Below, in pieces: positions 1 through 8,579 of a DNA stretch of 64,000 nt (its first letter is position 1; each line of letters begins with the position of its first letter). The notes under the pieces are model-generated. The model had not been told where the DNA came from. It was given only the letters and a program-made list of their open reading frames with translations, and did not search any database. The DNA lies in the NCBI RefSeq assembly GCF_000773975.1, contig NZ_JRUQ01000028.1:1-64000 (forward strand), in the 5' to 3' direction. Source of the stretch: Erwinia typographi. GTDB taxonomy: Bacteria; Pseudomonadota; Gammaproteobacteria; Enterobacterales; Enterobacteriaceae. A program made the position numbers and the translations under genes.

Positions 1-521
1 CCCGGGCTGTCGTACTCCGCTGTGTAGGTGTGCTGATATAATCCGCTTTGAATAATTTCCGGCGCGTCTTCAAAATCCTGACGCAAATCGTCTTTCGACA
101 GGTCAAGCAGCTCAATGTTGACGTTCTGACGGAAGTCGGTTTTATCGATCAGCGACTTCAGGCCGCGCCACGTCGATTCCACTTTCTGGAATTCGTCATG
201 GTGCATTACCGCGTCCAACTGGCGGCTGATCTGGCGGTCCAGTTCAGCGATGTGATGATCCAGCAGATTTTTATCCAGCTTCTCAACTTTCTCGCCGCTG
301 ATTTTCAGTCGCGTCAGGAACACCTGCATCGCGGCGGTCACGCGCTCGTCGGCGGTGGCGTCGGACATCGTCTGGCTGTCCTGCCAGACATTCAGATCGC
401 TCAACACGTTGACCGGGTTGAGGTTAATTTTTTCAAACAGCGAAGCATATACGCCGCACGTAGCCGGGCGATCCAGCACGGTGGTTTCACCGGCTGCACG
501 GGTTTCATTCTGAACTGACAT
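1..521 (-). CDS. tssC: T6SS sheath large subunit TssC (VipB), partial
   Basis: These are the N-terminal 173 codons of TssC; the gene continues beyond the left edge. TssC assembles with TssB into the contractile cytoplasmic sheath that propels the Hcp tube. I chose ATG 521, which has a GAGAGAG purine tract about 7 bases upstream; the in-frame ATG at 527 lies directly against that tract. Visible family features are the N-terminal helical stretch with LDHHIAELDRQIS and the segment ESTWRGLKSLI near residues 110-125. The gene lies 35 bases downstream of tssB in the same direction, the usual tssB-tssC pair. The family is normally near 490-500 residues, so roughly two thirds is missing here only because the window ends. 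Confidence 0.93.
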   Translation of the reverse strand, partial: MSVQNETRAAGETTVLDRPATCGVYASLFEKINLNPVNVLSDLNVWQDSQTMSDATADERVTAAMQVFLTRLKISGEKVEKLDKNLLDHHIAELDRQISRQLDAVMHHDEFQKVESTWRGLKSLIDKTDFRQNVNIELLDLSKDDLRQDFEDAPEIIQSGLYQHTYTAEYDSP

Positions 522-556
522 CAGCATTCTCTCTCAGTAGTCCGTTACGGGGATGA

Positions 557-1054
557 TCAGGCTTGATCGCTGGCTAACGCAGACAGCTCGCCGCGCAGTT
601 CCTCGCTCAGGGCGGGATCTTTCAGGATGACTTCCAGCTCTTTGCGGAAGGTAACGTTATCCAGCAGGTTAGATTTGAGGTCGCGCAGCAGGTTACGCAT
701 CGCCAGCATGGCGCGCAGCTGTGGGATTTGACGGGCGACCTGCTCAGGCTCGAAGTCCTTCATATCGCGGAAGTTAAGCTGAACACTTTCTTCGCTGCCG
801 TCGCGGGCCAACATGTTCGGCACGGCAAATGCCACTGCGGGTGCGATATCGGCCAGCACGCTGTTGAAGTTGTTTTTGTTCACGTTGACCTTTTCACGCT
901 CAGATAGCGGGCGATCTTCCGCGCCGTTGCTGAAATCGCCGGTCACCAGCAGCTTAAGAGGTAGCTCGGTTTTGCTGACAGCCGCACCGGTGTGCAGGTC
1001 AAGCTTTAGATTTATACGAGCTTTGGGGATTTCATTCTGATAAGAATTACTCAC
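557..1054 (-). CDS. tssB: T6SS sheath small subunit TssB (VipA)
   Basis: This 165-residue protein is the small sheath subunit that intertwines with TssC. The start is GTG 1054, five bases after an AAGGAG ribosome-binding site; an upstream in-frame ATG at 1099 lacks one and would add a non-family N-terminus. Typical TssB features are the opening RINLKLDLHTG, the segment ELPLKLLVTGDFS near residue 30, and FEPEQVARQIPQLRAMLAMR near residues 105-125. The length is that of the family. It is probably the first gene of a leftward T6SS operon, because the 850 bases upstream are non-coding or degraded and the next genes (hcp) are divergent. Confidence 0.95.
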   Translation of the reverse strand: MSNSYQNEIPKARINLKLDLHTGAAVSKTELPLKLLVTGDFSNGAEDRPLSEREKVNVNKNNFNSVLADIAPAVAFAVPNMLARDGSEESVQLNFRDMKDFEPEQVARQIPQLRAMLAMRNLLRDLKSNLLDNVTFRKELEVILKDPALSEELRGELSALASDQA

Positions 1055-1903
1055 GTTTACTCCTTGTGAAAATGGCGTGGAAAGCACGCGTAGGCACACT
1101 TTCCCTGTGCGTTACCGCGCGAATATAACAGCTCACGCACCTAAATCAACGAAGCAAATCAGATCTTTATTACTGTTTTATATGAAATAATTTATTAAAA
1201 TTCATGTTAACTCACTGAAGATGATAAAAAAATGACCACGATTAATCTCAAGAAATAGATCTAAGTTTTGAGATATTAGTCACTATAGATACTTTTTCTC
1301 GAATAAATAATACAACCATTCTAATTGTTAGCGGAGAGTTACTTTTTGAAGTCGAAGTGTTGCAATCATTGCTCACGCTGGACTGTAAGTATTCCTGCCA
1401 AACGGACCATTTATACTTAGAGATCTTCCGGCATCCTGGTTATGGCACGAGTGAGATCGCCATCAGCAAAGCCAAATTCATCGAGCACCTGATCATCGCA
1501 GTTCACACGTCAGCCGAAGCAGAAGCTGTCGGGATTGTTAAGCTTTAATTACAGCTTCCATGACCACTTTGACGACGCGAAGAAAGCTTATTCATGGCTC
1601 ACAGCGGGTCTGGCTTAGCAGGGTAGCGGTTGGAATGGGTGAAATCTGTCAATTCAGGATGGCGCTGCCGCATCACGGCGCCCTTGATTTGCTGAGCGAT
1701 AAGCGTGAGTTTTTATCGCCTTCATGCCGCAAAACTGCATAACAGAAGCAAATCTGCTCGTCACTGACACTGGTGATAAAGTAAGTGCTTTTTTTAGGAA
1801 ATATCCTGGAAAGCGGCAGGGGCAGTTAAAAACATTGAAAAACAGATACAGTAACGTTACTTATTAATCGCAAGCGTTATATTTAACCTACAGAGAGAGC
1901 AAA
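1055..1903. other. AT-rich region between tssB and hcp
   Basis: About 850 bases without a convincing intact gene. It separates the leftward tssBC operon from the rightward hcp genes, so it must hold promoters for both, but I could not single out a compelling -35/-10 pair. The composition (stretches such as 1140-1330) is clearly more AT-rich than the roughly 57% GC neighbours. It contains a possible broken gene (listed separately) and otherwise short chance frames. Confidence 0.6.
1342..1617 (+). pseudogene. possible frameshifted gene remnant
   Basis: One frame reads about 70 codons without a stop, ending TSAEAEAVGIVKL at the TAA near 1546. The adjacent +1 frame continues past that point as SFNYSFHDHFDDAKKAYSWL and stops near 1617. 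Both pieces look protein-like, with alternating charged and hydrophobic residues, so a single frameshift in a former small gene is one reading. A GCGGAGAG tract at about 1330 could be its ribosome-binding site. I do not recognise the family. Chance open frames are a real alternative. Confidence 0.25.
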
Positions 1904-2386
1904 ATGGCTATTGATATGTTTTTAAAAGTAGATGGCGTTAATGGCGAATCAAATGATTCTAATCATAAAAACTGGACCGATATACATTCATTCTCATGGG
2001 GAGCCACTCAACCAGGAAACATGGATGTAGGCGGCGGCGGTGGTGCTGGTAAGGTTAACTTTAAGGACCTCAGTGTTGTAGCTTTGGTCGATAAATCTAC
2101 ACCAGCAATCCTTAAATATTGTGCCAGTGGAAAGCATGTTAATAGTGTCGAGGTTTCAATTTGTAAGGCGGGGGGAAGTCAGGTTGAATACTCTCGTATT
2201 ACGCTGACAGATGTGCTTGTGACTTCCGTCGGGTTTACAGGTACGGCAGGCAATGACACCCTAGGTGTTACCTTTACTTTCCAGGCGGCTCAGGTTAAGC
2301 AGCAATATTGGGAACAATCAGACAAAGGTGGTAAAGGCGCTGAAGTTAGTGCCGGCTGGAGCATTAAGGAAAATAAAGAGATGTGA
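1904..2386 (+). CDS. hcp: Hcp family type VI secretion tube protein (copy 1)
   Basis: A 160-residue Hcp-family protein. Hcp forms hexameric rings that stack into the inner tube of the T6SS and are secreted. It opens with MFLKVDGVNGES, followed by the WTDIHSFSWGATQPG block, a Gly run (GGGGGAGK) near residues 43-50 and a C-terminal half typical of the DUF796 beta-barrel (VTFTFQAAQVKQQY). The start ATG follows a GAGAGAGC tract. It lies 110 bases upstream of a second, diverged copy in the same direction. The gene is more AT-rich than the chromosomal backbone. Because it sits outside the tssBC transcript, it may be separately regulated. Confidence 0.93.
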   Translation: MAIDMFLKVDGVNGESNDSNHKNWTDIHSFSWGATQPGNMDVGGGGGAGKVNFKDLSVVALVDKSTPAILKYCASGKHVNSVEVSICKAGGSQVEYSRITLTDVLVTSVGFTGTAGNDTLGVTFTFQAAQVKQQYWEQSDKGGKGAEVSAGWSIKENKEM

Positions 2387-2495
2387 AATATCCCCCTGAA
2401 AGATTAAATATAACGGAAAGTTATTATTTTATATTTTCAGGAGTCACCCGGCAGATGTGTTAAGGATTACAAAACCATTAAGAGACATTTAGAAT

Positions 2496-2978
2496 ATGGA
2501 AAATAATATTTATTTGAAAGTTGATGGAGTAAACGGAGAATGCGAGGAAGCTGGCCACGAAAAATGGATAGACATTATATCCTTCGACTGGGGAGTTTTT
2601 CAGCCAGGTAACATGTTTGTTGGAGGCGGTGGTGGTGCAGGGAAAGCAAATTTTGATGATCTTACAGTTATAGCGGCTGTAGACAAAGCCACGCCTGCAC
2701 TGCTTAAATACTGCTCTGGCGGAAAACATATCAATGAAATAACACTTTCAGTTTGTAAGGCCGGTGGGAACGCTCTGGAATACATTAAAATCAAACTGAA
2801 GGAGGTTCTGATAACGAATGTTACATACATTGGTATAATTCGCAGACCTACTGTTGGTATGAAATATTCATTTCAGGCAGCTGAATTCCAGATTGAGTAT
2901 ATAGAACAAACCGAATTGGGAACCAAAGGTGCTTCATCATTATCTGGATGGAACATAAAGGAAAACAGAGAAATATAA
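2496..2978 (+). CDS. hcp: Hcp family type VI secretion tube protein (copy 2)
   Basis: A second Hcp of exactly the same length (160 residues), matching the first copy in its main blocks: NNIYLKVDGVNGECEEAG, a WIDIISFDWGVFQPG block, the GGGGGAGKANF glycine run, and a tail ending WNIKENRE. Differences are spread along the whole length, and the nucleotide sequence has drifted, so this is an older duplication rather than a recent repeat. The start ATG 2496 has only a weak upstream purine tract. The next gene begins 37 bases downstream, so the two are probably co-transcribed. A paired Hcp may carry a specific cargo; that is inference. Confidence 0.92.
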   Translation: MENNIYLKVDGVNGECEEAGHEKWIDIISFDWGVFQPGNMFVGGGGGAGKANFDDLTVIAAVDKATPALLKYCSGGKHINEITLSVCKAGGNALEYIKIKLKEVLITNVTYIGIIRRPTVGMKYSFQAAEFQIEYIEQTELGTKGASSLSGWNIKENREI

Positions 2979-3015
2979 GCAAGATATTTCATCAGCCCTT
3001 AATTATCAGGAAAAT

Positions 3016-3834
3016 ATGATGAGTAAATTTAGTTACGATGATTTTATCAGATTCTCAAAAACATTTTCTGAGCAACAGTCAAATTGTTTGGATAACAACT
3101 CCATATTTTATATTATTCAGGAGATAAATCTTGCCGACCAACAATATTTAAAAAAACTAAGAAGTTCTTCAGTAACTTTCGACGGCGATGCTGAAAGTAA
3201 TCGACAAATGAAATACGACGATGGATACAGGTCCTGGGCTCAACAATCAATAAGATCCATACCCTTTTATGCGGAATTGCATAAGCAGAGGACCAATTCT
3301 TTATCTTTAGGGTTGAGTATTGTTTCGGCGGCCATTCCCATAGCAAGGAATTTTTACAAAGGGAATCCAATTAACTTAATTTCACCTGTCATTGCGTCGG
3401 CAGTGACTAATAAAATATTTGACACCGTAAAATCACTTAACGTTTACAGCATCAGTGAACTCAATATTCTGACTATACTTCTGAACAAGCTTTCAGGATT
3501 TAAAATCGATCTCATAAATTTATTTGAGTCATTTAGTCAATCACTTGATAAAAATAATGCATGGCCCTCAAACGGAACAAAAACCTTAACCAAGAACCAG
3601 TTTTTAGATGTCCTGAGTAATCAGGGATTACAATACAGGGCTCATGAAATATCATCAGAATTCATGGAGTGGGTTAATAAATCGCTATCATCTCCACATA
3701 AAATAATGTTTAGCGATCAAGAGTCATCAATATTTATTTCTGGTGGAGATGTTTTGTTTGTTGAGCCTGGCGTAAATATAAAGAAATCTCAGCAGATAAA
3801 AAGCATATTAAACGCAATCGATAATTACTCATAA
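3016..3834 (+). CDS. unrecognised protein downstream of hcp; candidate T6SS cargo
   Basis: A 272-residue protein of unknown family. Tandem ATGs at 3016 and 3019 follow an AGGA; the second has the better spacing. Residues about 95-140 form a hydrophobic stretch (SLSLGLSIVSAAIPIA, then LISPVIASAV) that could be one or two membrane-inserting helices. The rest is polar and rich in Ser, Asn and Lys, with no signal peptide and no catalytic motif I recognise. It is AT-rich like the two hcp genes and starts 37 bases after the second one. Small ORFs directly behind orphan hcp genes are often T6SS effectors or adaptors, so a pore-type effector is possible but unproven. No separate immunity gene is evident before 4211. 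Confidence 0.6.
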   Translation: MMSKFSYDDFIRFSKTFSEQQSNCLDNNSIFYIIQEINLADQQYLKKLRSSSVTFDGDAESNRQMKYDDGYRSWAQQSIRSIPFYAELHKQRTNSLSLGLSIVSAAIPIARNFYKGNPINLISPVIASAVTNKIFDTVKSLNVYSISELNILTILLNKLSGFKIDLINLFESFSQSLDKNNAWPSNGTKTLTKNQFLDVLSNQGLQYRAHEISSEFMEWVNKSLSSPHKIMFSDQESSIFISGGDVLFVEPGVNIKKSQQIKSILNAIDNYS

Positions 3835-4210
3835 ATTCTCGGTTAAATTTCTTATTGCGCGTGTGGCCGAACGCCAATAATCCTTATAATACCTTGCCGT
3901 ACGCTTTCGTACGGTTTGCTCTCAAAACCCCATTGTTGTCGAGTTCAGGCACTGATGCGCATTCCCCGGACAGAATTCTTAACAGAAGTGGTCAATAGCC
4001 GTGCAAGGGCATTGTCCACTTTCACTCCTTACGTTTTCCATGTGAAACACCATCATTAGCGGTTGATTTTTAACCGCTTCAGGATATCGTCAGGGAGCGC
4101 CCCTGTCTGATACATTGAGCCGGTGCGCCGGAAATATTTTACTGGGTTAATACAGCAGATAAGGTAATTTCGTCGGGGTGCAGGTAGATATTCCATGTAA
4201 GGAGAATGCA
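3835..4210. other. intergenic region with a hairpin
   Basis: No gene is supported here. A perfect 7-base inverted repeat with a CTTT loop at 3897-3914 (arms CCGTACG and CGTACGG) may terminate the hcp transcript, although only a short T-run follows. The remainder returns to the higher GC of the backbone. The last 40 bases carry the ribosome-binding site for the VOC gene. Confidence 0.5.
3897..3914 (+). terminator. hairpin, possible terminator of the hcp unit
   Basis: Perfect stem of 7 base pairs (CCGTACG / CGTACGG) with a 4-base loop, followed by GGTTTGCT rather than a long T-tract. It lies 60 bases after the last gene of the AT-rich unit. The weak T-run makes intrinsic termination uncertain. 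Confidence 0.35.
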
Positions 4211-4606
4211 GTGAGAACACAGAAAAGATGCATGGGTTACGTCGCTATTGTTGTCGATGACTACGATCGGGCAATCGATTACTACACCACCAGGTTAGGC
4301 TTTCACCTCGTGGAGGATACCCCTCAACCGGGTAAACGCTGGGTAGTTGTCACTCCTGCCCCGGGAAGTGACTGCAATCTGCTTCTGGCTCAGGCATCTA
4401 ACGAACGTCAGAAATCATTCATCGGCAACCAGTGCGGTGGTCGTGTTTTCCTTTTCCTACAGACCGACGACTTCTGGCGCGATTACTCTTTGATGAAGGA
4501 AAAAGGGGTGCATTTCTGCGAGGAGCCGCGCGAAGAAGAATACGGAACTGTTGTTGTTTTTGAAGATATCTATGGCAACCGCTGGGATCTCTACCAGAAC
4601 GCCTGA
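4211..4606 (+). CDS. VOC superfamily (glyoxalase/bleomycin resistance-like) protein
   Basis: A 131-residue single-module VOC protein. The start GTG 4211 follows AAGGAG by six bases; an earlier in-frame GTG at 4178 has no ribosome-binding site. The fold signature is visible as GYVAIVVDDYDRAIDYYTTRLGF at the N-terminus and VVFEDIYGNRWDLYQN at the C-terminus. The final Glu/Asp-Gly-Asn-Trp-Asp-Leu strand is where VOC metal ligands usually lie. The substrate cannot be told from sequence; relatives range from lactoylglutathione lyase-like enzymes to dioxygenases. It stands alone, convergent with aqpZ. Confidence 0.85.
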   Translation: MRTQKRCMGYVAIVVDDYDRAIDYYTTRLGFHLVEDTPQPGKRWVVVTPAPGSDCNLLLAQASNERQKSFIGNQCGGRVFLFLQTDDFWRDYSLMKEKGVHFCEEPREEEYGTVVVFEDIYGNRWDLYQNA

Positions 4607-4711
4607 CTTAATGACCTCCGTCAGGCGGTTACCTTTTGCAGATGAACTCAAAAACTAACTTCTTTGCAGGATAAACGGGCCTGACAAGGAGATGTTTCCC
4701 CAGAAAGAAGA

Positions 4712-4735
4712 ATGCCCCGCCACGCGGCAGGGCAT
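4712..4735 (-). terminator. aqpZ terminator
   Basis: A 10-base stem (one G-T pair) with a 4-base loop. Read on the minus strand it is followed by a T-rich run (TTCTTCTTT). It lies 29 bases beyond the aqpZ stop codon. Confidence 0.65.
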
Positions 4736-4763
4736 CAATCAGCGAGACAGGCAGCAAAGGCTG

Positions 4764-5459
4764 TCAGTCCTTACTTTGCAGAAGGAAGCGATAAATCAGC
4801 CCGCCTGCAACACCCCCCACCAGCGGCACGACCCAGAATACCCAGAGCTGCTGTAAAGCCCACGTTCCCTGGAATACCGCCACGGCAGTGCTTCGCGCCG
4901 GATTCACGGAAGTATTGGTCACCGGGATGCTGATAAGGTGAATAAGCGTCAGCGCCAGACCAATGGCAATCGGGGCGAAACCGGCTGGCGCACGTTTATC
5001 CGTCGCGCCATGAATGATGATCAGGAAGAAAGCGGTAAGGACCAGCTCAGTGATGACCGCAGACTGAAGCGAAAATCCGCCTGGGGAGTGTTCCCCGAAT
5101 CCATTAGAGGCGAAGCCACTGGCCGTCACGTCAAAACCAGCCTTGCCGCTCGCAATCAGATACAGGACGCCGCCGGCAGCGATACCGCCGATGACCTGAG
5201 CAATGATGTAAGGGATAACATCGCTAAAAGAAATCCTGCCACCGGCCCACAGACCAAGCGTCACCGCCGGGTTGAAATGACCGCCTGAAATATGGCCCAC
5301 GGCAAACGCCATGGTCAGGACCGTCAGACCAAATGCGAGTGCCACCCCTGCAAACCCTATACCGAGCTGTGGAAATGCCGCAGCCAGGACTGCGCTTCCG
5401 CAGCCCCCCAATACCAACCAGAACGTGCCGAAAAGTTCAGCAGCTGTTTTTCTTAACAT
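4764..5459 (-). CDS. aqpZ: aquaporin Z
   Basis: A 231-residue inner-membrane water channel of the MIP family. Both half-helix motifs are intact: HFNPAV near residue 63 and VNPARS near residue 186, the latter with the selectivity-filter Arg. The residues typical of water-selective AqpZ are retained around [19 protein letters not shown]. Six hydrophobic segments are apparent. The start is ATG 5459, eight bases after AAGGA; an in-frame TTG two codons upstream is less likely. It is a monocistronic gene facing leftward, closed by its own terminator. Confidence 0.96.
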   Translation of the reverse strand: MLRKTAAELFGTFWLVLGGCGSAVLAAAFPQLGIGFAGVALAFGLTVLTMAFAVGHISGGHFNPAVTLGLWAGGRISFSDVIPYIIAQVIGGIAAGGVLYLIASGKAGFDVTASGFASNGFGEHSPGGFSLQSAVITELVLTAFFLIIIHGATDKRAPAGFAPIAIGLALTLIHLISIPVTNTSVNPARSTAVAVFQGTWALQQLWVFWVVPLVGGVAGGLIYRFLLQSKD

Positions 5460-5951
5460 TTTCAAGTTCCTTCTGTTAGTAAACAGTTAACAGCGTTCAG
5501 ATAACGCAGACCTATAATAATCCGTAAGGAGCAGAAGGAAACTGAATTTATTCAATCCCGTCATAATGATAGGTGTATACGAGAATTTTTTTCCGCCGCC
5601 ACCGTTGGCAGACAGAAGAGCTCAGAACAAATAAAGAGCCTGCGGCTTTTGCATTTTTACAGTAACAAAACTGAAACGTTCTTACGATAATGAGCGTTCA
5701 ACCTGACACGACGCGCCGCCAGAAATCGTTGTAGCCTGTTTATTAACCCGCTGCACTCCCGCTGTAGAGATTGCCCTCCCGCTCAGCCCAGAATGGTGCG
5801 TTACGCGCACCAATAACGCCCCACATTTCTCTGTGAGCCCGCTCAAGGGCACGATTTATGGCTGGTGTCGGACCTGGCATAACTCCTGCATTGATTACCT
5901 CAGACTTGTATACAAGGCCGGATACCGGTCACCTATGCGGAGAAACGAGCT
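5460..5951. other. divergent promoter region between aqpZ and an ABC importer
   Basis: About 490 bases with no supported gene. It carries the promoters of the leftward aqpZ and the rightward importer. The only striking element is the 12-base palindrome at 5905-5916, listed separately. I saw no convincing small ORF or RNA. Confidence 0.55.
5905..5916. promoter_or_regulatory. 12-bp palindrome, probable GntR-type operator
   Basis: CTTGTATACAAG is a perfect palindrome whose core GTATAC fits the general FadR-subfamily GntR half-site pattern (GT-M / K-AC around the centre). It lies 36 bases before the start of the importer's first gene, where an operator would control initiation. No GntR gene is adjacent, so the regulator would act in trans. 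Confidence 0.45.
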
Positions 5952-6962
5952 ATGCGCAATAAAGAGAAGATCGATGCTCAGCGTCGTCAGGTGATGAAAT
6001 ACTCGGCGCTGACCCTGGGAGGCGTAGCGCTCAGCGGCATGTTGGGTTGTCTGCCAGCAATGGCAGCCGACGAGGAGATTTTGATTGGCTACTGGCCAAT
6101 TGTCGGCGGCTTGCCTTTATATGTTGGTATTGAAAAAGGCTTCTTTAAACAGGCCGGGCTGAACGTTCGGGCGGTAAAATTTGCCAGCCCGCAGCAGGTG
6201 GTGGAGGCGATGATAACCGGGCGGATTCACGGATGCGCCAACGGTACTGCAACCGGCGCGCTGGGTCTGGGCGCCATTACCAGCCCGGACCTGTTCAAAA
6301 TTATCTGCTCAAATCCCTCTAACGAAAAAATGGTGCTGGATGAGTTCCTGGTCCCCACCAACAGCACGGCAAAATCTATTGCCGATTTGAAAGGGAAACG
6401 CATTGCCAGTGGCCCAGGCGTTCAGAACGTTACTATGGCGAAGATCATTCTGGAGAAAAATGGCTTCACCGATCCCAAAATTATTGAGCTGCCTGTTGGC
6501 CAGCATGTGCCCTCATTAGCCGCCGGGCAGATCGACGGTGTTTATACTCTGGAACCAACCGGTACGGTTGCGCGCATGAAGGGGCTGGGTAAAGTGCTTG
6601 AGACCGGCGTGATTGCCAAATATGTGCTGGGCGAGGCCAGCGCGCCGTGGTTTGGCGGTGCCGCCGCGCTTACCAGCAGCTTTATCAATGCCGACGGCAC
6701 CCGCGCCCGTCAGGTCATTAATGCTTATGGCGAGGCGGTGAAATTTATCCAGCAGCATCCTGAAGAGGCTCGTCAGTATGTTGCCGGTTACACTGGGATT
6801 GAAGCGGCGCTGGTTAAGGAAGTCCCTCTGCCCGGCTTTGTGATGTATGACCAGCTCACCGGCGATAATCTGCAATGGTTCCAGAAGTTTTATGACGTCT
6901 TCAGCGAGCGGAAAATTTTCAGCAAGCCTCTGCAAGTGGCACCGTTGATTTATAAGGCATAG
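5952..6962 (+). CDS. NitT/TauT-type ABC importer substrate-binding protein, Tat-exported
   Basis: A 336-residue periplasmic binding protein. The N-terminus has a twin-arginine motif (RRQVMKYSAL) followed by a hydrophobic stretch and a cleavage-like LPAMAAD near residue 38. The mature part has the SsuA/NMT1 layout: GYWPIVGGLPLYVGIEKGFF, then QVVEAMITGRIHG and ADLKGKRIASGPG. This group binds nitrate, sulfonates, taurine, pyrimidine precursors and similar small ligands, and the sequence does not say which. It is the first gene of a three-gene importer operon. No catabolic gene is attached, which keeps the ligand open. Confidence 0.85.
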   Translation: MRNKEKIDAQRRQVMKYSALTLGGVALSGMLGCLPAMAADEEILIGYWPIVGGLPLYVGIEKGFFKQAGLNVRAVKFASPQQVVEAMITGRIHGCANGTATGALGLGAITSPDLFKIICSNPSNEKMVLDEFLVPTNSTAKSIADLKGKRIASGPGVQNVTMAKIILEKNGFTDPKIIELPVGQHVPSLAAGQIDGVYTLEPTGTVARMKGLGKVLETGVIAKYVLGEASAPWFGGAAALTSSFINADGTRARQVINAYGEAVKFIQQHPEEARQYVAGYTGIEAALVKEVPLPGFVMYDQLTGDNLQWFQKFYDVFSERKIFSKPLQVAPLIYKA

Positions 6963-6971
6963 GGAGGCGAA

Positions 6972-7733
6972 ATGATCCGAACCTGGCGCCATCGGCTGCT
7001 GCCGCTGGCTGGACCGCTGCTGTTATTTCTGCTGTGGCAAACGGCCGTCAGCGCAAAATGGCTGAACCCTGTTCTGCTGCCTTCACCCGGAGAGACGCTA
7101 AGCTACCTGTTCAGCGCGCTGGCCGATGGCAGCATGAATCGGGATATAGGCGATACGCTGTACCGCACGCTGATGGCATTTGTCGTCTCCGCCGTTATCG
7201 GCGTGCCGCTGGGCGTGATGCTCGGCAGCAGCGAGCGTCTCTATCGCAGCGTTGAGTTCCTGGTGGATTTTTTCCGCTCCACGCCGTCCTCAGCGCTGAT
7301 CCCGCTATTTATGCTGATTTTCGGCATTACCGATGCCAACAAGATTGCTATCGCGGCCTTTGCGGCGGTGCTGGTGATCCTGTTTAACAGCGCCTACGGC
7401 GTCATGAACGCGAAGAAGACCCGCATCATGGCCGCGCAGGTGATGGGCGTTTCTCGCTGGCACATATTCAAAGATATTCTGCTACTGGAAAGTCTGCCGC
7501 AGACTTTTGTCGGCCTGCGAACGGGCGTCTCCATGGCGCTGGTGATTGTTATTGTCGCCGAGATGTTTATTGGGTCTGAGACCGGGCTGGGCCACCGTAT
7601 TATCGATGCGCAGCAGCTGTTCAATATCAAAGATATGTATGCCTCGATCCTGGTTACCGGCGCGTTTGGCTATCTGTTAAATCTGGGCTTTTTGTTGATT
7701 GAGAAGCGATGCGTACACTGGAGCGGCAAATAA
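6972..7733 (+). CDS. NitT/TauT-type ABC importer permease
   Basis: A 253-residue inner-membrane permease of the SsuC/TauC (BPD_transp_1) type. It has about six hydrophobic segments. The coupling-loop EAA-like signature is visible near residues 155-175 (AAQVMGVSRWHIFKDILLLESLP). It begins 9 bases after the binding-protein stop behind a GGAGGCGA ribosome-binding site. Its stop overlaps the ATPase start by one base, so translation is coupled. The N-terminal half matches the family opening, with WLNPVLLPSPGET. Confidence 0.87.
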   Translation: MIRTWRHRLLPLAGPLLLFLLWQTAVSAKWLNPVLLPSPGETLSYLFSALADGSMNRDIGDTLYRTLMAFVVSAVIGVPLGVMLGSSERLYRSVEFLVDFFRSTPSSALIPLFMLIFGITDANKIAIAAFAAVLVILFNSAYGVMNAKKTRIMAAQVMGVSRWHIFKDILLLESLPQTFVGLRTGVSMALVIVIVAEMFIGSETGLGHRIIDAQQLFNIKDMYASILVTGAFGYLLNLGFLLIEKRCVHWSGK

Positions 7734-8512
7734 TGACAGAACCCCGTTACCCTCAACCTGGTACCCATGTCACTCTGCGGGGGCTGGATAAATCCTTCGC
7801 CGGGCAGCCCCTCTATCAGAATCTCAATCTGGACTTCCCCAAGGGGAAAATTGTGTCGATTTTCGGTCCCAACGGCTGTGGAAAATCAACCCTGATGAAC
7901 ATGATCGCCGGGCTGATACCGCTCGACCGTGGGCAAATATTGTTTGACGGCAAAACGCTGGCGGAGACAACCATCGGCTATGTGTTCCAGAACTACCGCG
8001 ATGCCCTGTTTCCCTGGTTAAGCGCCTGGAACAATATCGCCTGGCCGCTGAAGCGCCGGGGAATGAAGGCGAATGCGGTAAAAAAACGGGTCGCTGAACT
8101 GACAGAAATGTTTGATATCCGCTTCGATTTGCAGCGATATCCCTACGAACTGTCGGGAGGGCAGCAGCAAACGGTGTGCATTATGCGCGCGATGGCGACC
8201 AGTCCTGAAGTCATGTTTCTCGATGAGCCGTTCTCTGCCCTCGATTTTGAGATGACGCTGTTTATCCGCGATAAGTTGCAGCAGGCCCAGTTGGCGACCG
8301 GCGTTACCATGCTGATTGTCTCGCATGACCTGGAAGACGCGGTGTTTCTGGCTGACGAAATTCTGCTGCTAACGCGTCGCCCTACTCGCGTGGCGGAAAT
8401 TATCCCCTTTGATTTGCCTCGCCCCCGCACGGCCGAAATCACCAGCCATCCGGAGTTCGTGCGGGTAAAAGCGCATACGCTTGAGGTGTTCAAGCGGGAG
8501 ATGGCCAGTTAG
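7733..8512 (+). CDS. NitT/TauT-type ABC importer ATPase
   Basis: A 259-residue ATPase that powers the importer. The motifs are complete: Walker A GPNGCGKST near residue 47, Q-loop VFQNYRDALFPWLS, signature ELSGGQQQT near residue 145, Walker B VMFLDEPFSALD and the switch His in VSHDLEDAV. ATG 7733 shares a base with the permease stop (TAATG), and a GGAG precedes it. The FPWLS-type Q-loop is characteristic of the nitrate/taurine/sulfonate subfamily. A strong hairpin follows the stop codon. Confidence 0.9.
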   Translation: MTEPRYPQPGTHVTLRGLDKSFAGQPLYQNLNLDFPKGKIVSIFGPNGCGKSTLMNMIAGLIPLDRGQILFDGKTLAETTIGYVFQNYRDALFPWLSAWNNIAWPLKRRGMKANAVKKRVAELTEMFDIRFDLQRYPYELSGGQQQTVCIMRAMATSPEVMFLDEPFSALDFEMTLFIRDKLQQAQLATGVTMLIVSHDLEDAVFLADEILLLTRRPTRVAEIIPFDLPRPRTAEITSHPEFVRVKAHTLEVFKREMAS

Positions 8513-8521
8513 CCGATAGAA

Positions 8522-8547
8522 AAAAGCAGCTCCTGAGAGCTGCTTTT
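8522..8547. terminator. bidirectional terminator between ABC operon and ydiK-like gene
   Basis: Perfect 11-base stem (AAAAGCAGCTC / GAGCTGCTTTT) with a CTGA loop. A-run and T-run flanks let it work for both convergent transcripts. Confidence 0.85.
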
Positions 8548-8579
8548 GCTGAGTTTGCATCAATCCGTCCGGTGCTGAA

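Noticed and set aside
48..518. 156-codon plus-strand frame at the left edge
   Set aside because: Antisense to tssC, which is a clear family match in the opposite direction.
1560..1742. 60-codon plus-strand frame after the possible remnant
   Set aside because: No ribosome-binding site and no protein-like pattern; overlaps the alternative frame of the possible remnant.
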